Assembly: GCA_015688915.1 (NCBI GenBank)
Contig: JAATGX010000303.1
Location: 1 to 16,346 of the forward strand
DNA from: Desulfuromonadales bacterium
GTDB lineage: Bacteria; Desulfobacterota; Desulfuromonadia; Geobacterales; Pseudopelobacteraceae
Reading direction: 5' to 3'
Length of the DNA: 16,346 bases
Each line of letters starts with the position of its first letter. The first letter of the stretch is position 1. A program made the translations under genes and the position numbers. Under the pieces are notes generated by a model, which was not told the DNA's origin, made no database searches, and was given only the letters and a program-made list of their open reading frames with translations. Shown here one piece after another: positions 13,008 to 16,346 of the stretch.

Positions 13008-13955
13008 TCAGTCTTTCCCCAGCATCCCGCCAATCACGTCCTCGGACGCAGAATAGGGGTCAATGCCGCCACCGCACATGCCGTCCACCACCCTGGCCAG
13101 GGTGTTGTCCCGCTCCATGAAGGCCACGGCCCGCTTGAACAGGTTGTCCCGCAGGATATCCATGAAGTGCCGTTCGTTGCGCTCCCGCAGGAACGATTCG
13201 ATGGCGCCGCTGGAGAAGAGGTAATCGCGGTGGGCCATGATTTCCCCGACCAACTCCTCGATCCCCGTGCCCCGCTGGGCCTCGGTCTTCAGTACCTGCG
13301 GGTTCCAGAGCTCCTCCGGGGCATTGCGCATCTCCAGCATGGTCACGAGTTCCCGTGCGGTCCGGTCGGCGCCGTCCCGGTCGGCCTTGTTGACCACGAA
13401 GATGTCGCCGATCTCCAGGATGCCGGCCTTGATGGCCTGGATGTCGTCCCCCAGCCCCGGCACCATCACCACGCAGGTGGTATGGGCGGCCTTGACGATA
13501 TCCACCTCGTCCTGGCCGACGCCGACGGTTTCGATGATGACGATATCCATGCCCAGGGCATCCATGACCAGGGCCACGTCGGACGTGGAGCGGGAAAGCC
13601 CCCCCAGGGCACCGCGGGTGGCCAGGCTGCGGATGAACACCCCTTCGTCGCAGGAATGCCGGTTCATGCGGATGCGGTCGCCCAGGATGGCGCCTCCGGT
13701 AAAGGGGCTGGTGGGGTCGATGGCCACCACCCCGACCTTCTTTCCCCTGGCGCGGAAAACGGCGGTCACCTGGTCCACCAGGGTGGACTTGCCTGCGCCG
13801 GGCGGACCGGTGATGCCGATGATGTAGGCATTGCCGGTGTGGGGATAGAGAAGCTTCAGTTCTTCGACCGCCGAGGGGCGGTTATCGTCGATATCCCGCA
13901 TCAGGCGGGCGGCGGCACGGATATCGCCGTTCAGGACATGTTCTGCAAGGGCCAT
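13008..13955 (-). CDS. meaB: MeaB/ArgK G3E-type GTPase, mutase chaperone
   Basis: MeaB proteins bind B12-dependent acyl-CoA mutases, chiefly methylmalonyl-CoA mutase. They gate cobalamin loading and protect the enzyme from inactivation. At 315 residues this is normal length. Motifs are GPPGAGKST at 50-58 (P-loop), VAIDPTSPFTGGAILGDRIRM at 78-97 in outline (switch I), ETVGVGQ at 142-148 (switch II, with the family's VGVGQ) and NKAD at 189-192 (guanine specificity). The C-terminal dimerisation helices are present. The ATG has only a weak AGG upstream. No mutase gene is in the window, so the partner is encoded elsewhere. It is transcribed alone, divergent from tupABC. Confidence 0.93.
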   Translation of the reverse strand: MALAEHVLNGDIRAAARLMRDIDDNRPSAVEELKLLYPHTGNAYIIGITGPPGAGKSTLVDQVTAVFRARGKKVGVVAIDPTSPFTGGAILGDRIRMNRHSCDEGVFIRSLATRGALGGLSRSTSDVALVMDALGMDIVIIETVGVGQDEVDIVKAAHTTCVVMVPGLGDDIQAIKAGILEIGDIFVVNKADRDGADRTARELVTMLEMRNAPEELWNPQVLKTEAQRGTGIEELVGEIMAHRDYLFSSGAIESFLRERNERHFMDILRDNLFKRAVAFMERDNTLARVVDGMCGGGIDPYSASEDVIGGMLGKD

Positions 13956-13999
13956 GGGGGTAACCTGAAATGGGGGCTGGAGTGACTACAGAGGATGTA

Positions 14000-14028
14000 T
14001 CTATATCACGATACGGACGCTAATTCAA
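14000..14028 (-). promoter_or_regulatory. Sigma-70 promoter of meaB
   Basis: On the minus strand TTGAAT (complement of 14023-14028) and TATAGA (complement of 14000-14005) are 17 bp apart. The predicted start is near 13993, about 38 nt before the ATG. A short inverted repeat, GTATC (13997-14001) and GATAC (14010-14014), overlaps the -10 and could be an operator. Confidence 0.5.
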
Positions 14029-14051
14029 CGATGCCATGGGGCCAATTCCCC

Positions 14052-14080
14052 TTGTCAACCGCCATGGGTTTCGATAAAAT
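14052..14080 (+). promoter_or_regulatory. Sigma-70 promoter of the tup operon
   Basis: TTGTCA (14052-14057) and TAAAAT (14075-14080) are 17 bp apart, and each box matches at five of six positions. The predicted start near 14087 falls exactly at the beginning of the conserved-looking riboswitch sequence. Two copies of GCCATGGG (14033-14040 and 14061-14068) flank the -35 box. Confidence 0.7.
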
Positions 14081-14087
14081 GCCGCCA

Positions 14088-14210
14088 TCTCCGAGTCGGC
14101 ACGCCTACCGGGAAGAAATCCCCACGGCGTCCGACCTGCGGGTGTCGCCGGAAACGGCGCCGCCCTTCCTTTGAAAAGGGGAATACGCTTGCCGAACCGT
14201 TCGATCGGTC
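14088..14210 (+). ncRNA. Moco/tungsten-cofactor riboswitch aptamer (candidate)
   Basis: The 5' leader of tupA is a folded RNA. TCGG and ACGCC (14096-14099, 14101-14105) pair with GGCGT and CCGA (14126-14130, 14131-14134) around a bulged C. CGCCG-GAAA-CGGCG (14146-14159) is a perfect GNRA-capped hairpin. CCCTT/AAGGG (14163-14167, 14176-14180) forms a third helix, and ACCG/CGGT (14196-14199, 14206-14209) a fourth. The CTCCGAG...GGCACGCCTACCGGGAA block looks to me like the conserved core of the Moco RNA motif; this is recalled, not searched. Moco RNAs control molybdate transport and cofactor genes, and a subset is thought to sense the tungsten cofactor. Position before a tungstate importer, and a terminator at its end, agree. 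Which cofactor it binds is inference. Confidence 0.75.
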
Positions 14211-14215
14211 CGCCC

Positions 14216-14255
14216 AGGCCCCTTTCTCTATTCAGACGAGGGGCCTTTTGTTTTT
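14216..14255 (+). terminator. Intrinsic terminator of the tup riboswitch
   Basis: AGGCCCC (14216-14222) pairs with GGGGCCT (14240-14246) across a 17-nt loop, followed by TTTTGTTTTT. It lies downstream of the tup promoter but before tupA, so it must be conditional. Its left arm region CCCCTTT (14219-14225) can instead pair with AAAGGGG (14175-14181) in the aptamer, a ready-made antiterminator. Confidence 0.8.
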
Positions 14256-14295
14256 CAGAACGACCGCACCACTATTCCCCTCAGGAGGTTGACCC

Positions 14296-15129
14296 ATGAA
14301 ACGCTTGATTCTCGCCGTTCTCACCCTTACCCTGCTTCTGGCTCCTTTTGCCCACGCAGACTCCAGGACCGTCATCCTGGCCACCACCACCAGCACCCAG
14401 GATTCCGGCCTGCTGGATCTGCTGGTGCCGCTGTTCGAGAAGGAGAGCGGCTTACAGGTCAAGACCATCGCGGTCGGCTCCGGCCAGGCCATGAAAATGG
14501 GGGAAAAAGGGGAGGCCGACGTGCTGCTGGTGCACTCACCCGACGCTGAGAAGAAATTCATGGCCGATGGCTTCGGGGCGACGCGCCGCCTGGTGATGCA
14601 CAACGACTTCATCATCGTCGGCCCCTCCGCCGACCCGGCCAGGATCAAGGGCACCGGCGCCACCGACGCCATCAAGCGCATTGCCCAGGCCGGCGCATTC
14701 TTCATGTCGCGGGGCGACAACTCGGGCACCCATGCCAAGGAAAAGGTCCTCTGGAAAGGGGCGGGCGTCAATCCCGACGGGCAGAAATGGTACCAGCAGA
14801 CCGGTCTGGGCATGGGCCAGACGCTGAATGTTGCCGCCGAGAAGAAAGGTTACACGCTCACCGACCGGGCCACCTACCTTGCCCTGAAAAAGGGCCTCAA
14901 TCTCGTCATCCTGGTGGAAGGGGACAGCAAATTGCTCAACATCTACCACGTGATTGAACTCGCCCCGGCCAGATCGCCCAAAATCAACACCGCCGGAGGC
15001 AAGGCGTTCGCCGACTTCATGGTTGCGCCGAAGACCCAGGGCGTGATCGGCCGCTTCGGCGTGGACAAATTCGGCGCACCGCTCTTCTTCCCCGATGCAG
15101 GCAAAAACCCGGCCGCCCTGGGACTCTGA
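14296..15129 (+). CDS. tupA: Tungstate ABC transporter, substrate-binding protein
   Basis: TupA captures tungstate in the periplasm and delivers it to TupB. The 277-residue protein has a signal peptide (1 to about 21, cut after HAD/AHA region). Oxyanion-binding motifs typical of TupA follow: TTTST at 30-34, GSGQA at 61-65 and SRGDNSGTH at 138-146. TTTS distinguishes TupA from the molybdate protein ModA. No lipobox is seen. AGGAGG at 14283-14288 is well spaced before the ATG. Its stop overlaps the tupB start (TGATG). Expression is probably set by the leader riboswitch. Tungsten would supply aldehyde oxidoreductase or benzoyl-CoA reductase-type enzymes in an anaerobe, which is inferred. Confidence 0.95.
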   Translation: MKRLILAVLTLTLLLAPFAHADSRTVILATTTSTQDSGLLDLLVPLFEKESGLQVKTIAVGSGQAMKMGEKGEADVLLVHSPDAEKKFMADGFGATRRLVMHNDFIIVGPSADPARIKGTGATDAIKRIAQAGAFFMSRGDNSGTHAKEKVLWKGAGVNPDGQKWYQQTGLGMGQTLNVAAEKKGYTLTDRATYLALKKGLNLVILVEGDSKLLNIYHVIELAPARSPKINTAGGKAFADFMVAPKTQGVIGRFGVDKFGAPLFFPDAGKNPAALGL

Positions 15130-15827
15130 TGGGGCTGATCCTCGAAGGCATCCGGGAGGCGTTCCACCTCTTCGCCACGCTTGACAGCGAGGTCATGGCG
15201 GTAACGTTGCTCTCGCTCAAGGTCTCATGCTGCGCCACCCTGATCAGCCTGCTCCTCGGCATCCCGGTCGGAACCCTGCTGGCCCTGGCCGATTTCCCCG
15301 GCCGGCGCCTGGTGATCAGCGGGGTCAACACCGGCATGGGGCTGCCGCCGGTGGTGGTCGGCCTGTTCGTTACCATCTTCCTCTGGCGCAACGGCCCCCT
15401 GGGTTTCCTGGAGATCCTCTACACACCGGCCGCCATGATCATCGCCCAGGCGGTCATCGCCACCCCCATCGTGGCCGGCATCACCATCGCCTCGATCCAA
15501 AACCTGCCGGCCAACCTCAAGTTGCAGGTGCTGGCCCTGGGCGCGACCCGGCCGCAGATGGTCTGGATACTGGTCAGGGAGGCGCGGCTGCCGCTCCTGG
15601 CCGGGGTCATGGCCGGGTTCGGCGGGGTGATCTCCGAGGTGGGGGCCTCCATCATGGTCGGGGGAAACATCAAGGGGCAGACGCGGGTGCTGACCACGGC
15701 CACGGTCATGGAAACCGGCAAGGGGAACTTCGACACGGCCATCGCCCTGTCGTTGATCCTGTTGAGCCTGGCCTTCGGGGTCAATTATCTGCTGACCCTG
15801 GTCCAGCAGCGGGAGCGACCGCGATGA
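15129..15827 (+). CDS. tupB: Tungstate ABC transporter, permease
   Basis: This 232-residue inner-membrane permease has about five or six hydrophobic helices. The cytoplasmic EAA-type loop is at about 137-157 (LGATRPQMVWILVREARLP), where the ATPase docks. GVISEVGASIMVGGNIKGQTRVLTT (key residues S169, E170, G172 and G178-G179) is characteristic of TupB-like permeases. Its ATG shares a base with the tupA stop, and its own stop overlaps the tupC ATG (ATGA). All three are therefore translationally coupled. Confidence 0.95.
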   Translation: MGLILEGIREAFHLFATLDSEVMAVTLLSLKVSCCATLISLLLGIPVGTLLALADFPGRRLVISGVNTGMGLPPVVVGLFVTIFLWRNGPLGFLEILYTPAAMIIAQAVIATPIVAGITIASIQNLPANLKLQVLALGATRPQMVWILVREARLPLLAGVMAGFGGVISEVGASIMVGGNIKGQTRVLTTATVMETGKGNFDTAIALSLILLSLAFGVNYLLTLVQQRERPR

Positions 15828-16346
15828 GCGAGGCCACGACACTGCTCCTGGCCGAAGGGCTGCGGATACGGCGCGGCGGCGTACAGGTTCTGGATCTGCC
15901 GCGCTTCCATGTGGCTGCCGAGGAAAAGGTGGCCGTGATCGGCCCCAACGGCGCAGGCAAGTCCAGCCTGCTGCTGGGGTTGGCCTGCCTGGTTGGCCGG
16001 GATGGCGGGCGGATCGTGTTCAAGGGAGAAGAGATCAGGCAAGGGATGGAGACCGGCTATCGCCGCAGGATCGCCATGGTCTTCCAGGAGCCGCTTCTGT
16101 TCGACACCACGGTGCTGGACAACGTGGCGGAGGGGCTGCGGATACGCGGCACGGAAAAGTCGGAGGCCCGCCGGCGGGGAGCGGAGTCCCTGGAACTGTT
16201 CAGGGTGGGCCACCTTGCCGGCCGCTCGGCCCACAAGCTCTCGGGCGGCGAGGCCCAGCGGGTCAGCCTGGCGCGGGCTTTCGCCATCCGCCCGGAACTG
16301 ATCCTGATGGATGAACCCTTTTCCAGCCTGGACCTGCCGACCCGCA
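15824..16346 (+). CDS. tupC: Tungstate ABC transporter, ATPase (3' end beyond window)
   Basis: The first 174 codons are present and the frame is open at the window edge. It is an ABC ATPase with Walker A GPNGAGKS at 40-47, the Q-loop glutamine at 88 (VFQEP), the signature LSGGE at 139-143 and Walker B LILMDEP at 159-165. The D-loop SSLD follows at 167-170. It hydrolyses ATP to drive tungstate uptake through TupB. The ATG overlaps the tupB stop by four bases, so no separate ribosome binding site is expected. Full-length TupC proteins often carry further C-terminal residues, which cannot be checked here. Confidence 0.93.
   Translation, partial: MSEATTLLLAEGLRIRRGGVQVLDLPRFHVAAEEKVAVIGPNGAGKSSLLLGLACLVGRDGGRIVFKGEEIRQGMETGYRRRIAMVFQEPLLFDTTVLDNVAEGLRIRGTEKSEARRRGAESLELFRVGHLAGRSAHKLSGGEAQRVSLARAFAIRPELILMDEPFSSLDLPTR

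Noticed and set aside
12954..13985. 343-codon plus-strand frame opposite meaB
   Set aside because: It is long only because meaB lacks the opposite-strand stop codons. Its product is histidine/glycine-rich with no family character, while meaB carries all the GTPase motifs.
1..16346. CRISPR arrays, insertion sequences, tRNA or rRNA genes
   Set aside because: I saw no regularly spaced direct repeats, transposase-like proteins, terminal inverted repeats flanking a gene, or tRNA-like cloverleaf sequences with CCA-type ends.

Overview
The window looks like a chromosomal segment of a Geobacter-type delta-proteobacterium (Geobacterales / Desulfuromonadia). The clues are high-GC coding DNA, close relatives of Geobacter-style small secreted proteins, a Cache-type sensor kinase, convincing sigma-54 promoter matches, and a tungstate transporter next to meaB. 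The assignment comes from protein character and gene style, not from a database match. There are no rRNA or tRNA genes, no insertion sequences, no CRISPR array and no clear prophage genes.

Left part (1-3290). A truncated minus-strand gene for a signal-peptide protein lies at the edge, behind a sigma-54-like promoter. Next come a minus-strand MFS exporter and a minus-strand cluster of two small unknown ORFs, a 13-codon mini-ORF and yaeQ, joined by stop/start overlaps. A small plus-strand secreted or membrane protein follows. It has a near-consensus sigma-54 promoter, a perfect inverted repeat about 140 bp upstream of the predicted transcription start, and a strong hairpin after it.

Centre (3327-9467). 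A minus-strand operon encodes a large membrane sensor histidine kinase, a receiver-only response regulator (4-base GTGA overlap) and glmS. It diverges from a plus-strand MoxR-like AAA+ ATPase; both have recognisable sigma-70 promoters. Two hairpins, one of them a bidirectional terminator, separate the ATPase from the next minus-strand unit.

Right part (9674-16346). The minus-strand units are an MltD-like LysM lytic transglycosylase plus a membrane TPR protein, a DUF948-like plus YtxH-like envelope pair, and meaB. Diverging from meaB is the tupABC tungstate ABC transporter operon, with tupC cut by the window end. The 210-nt tup leader has a sigma-70 promoter, a structured RNA that I recognise as the Moco/tungsten-cofactor riboswitch type, and an intrinsic terminator. 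A G-rich segment of the aptamer can pair either inside the aptamer or with the left terminator arm, giving a simple model in which cofactor sufficiency switches tungstate import off.

Several start codons are reset here. The longest open frames of the ATPase and the lytic transglycosylase begin at TTG codons that are really the -35 boxes of good promoters, and the true starts are downstream GTG codons. The strongest leads are the tup riboswitch with its competing helices and the sigma-54 promoter with its upstream palindrome.
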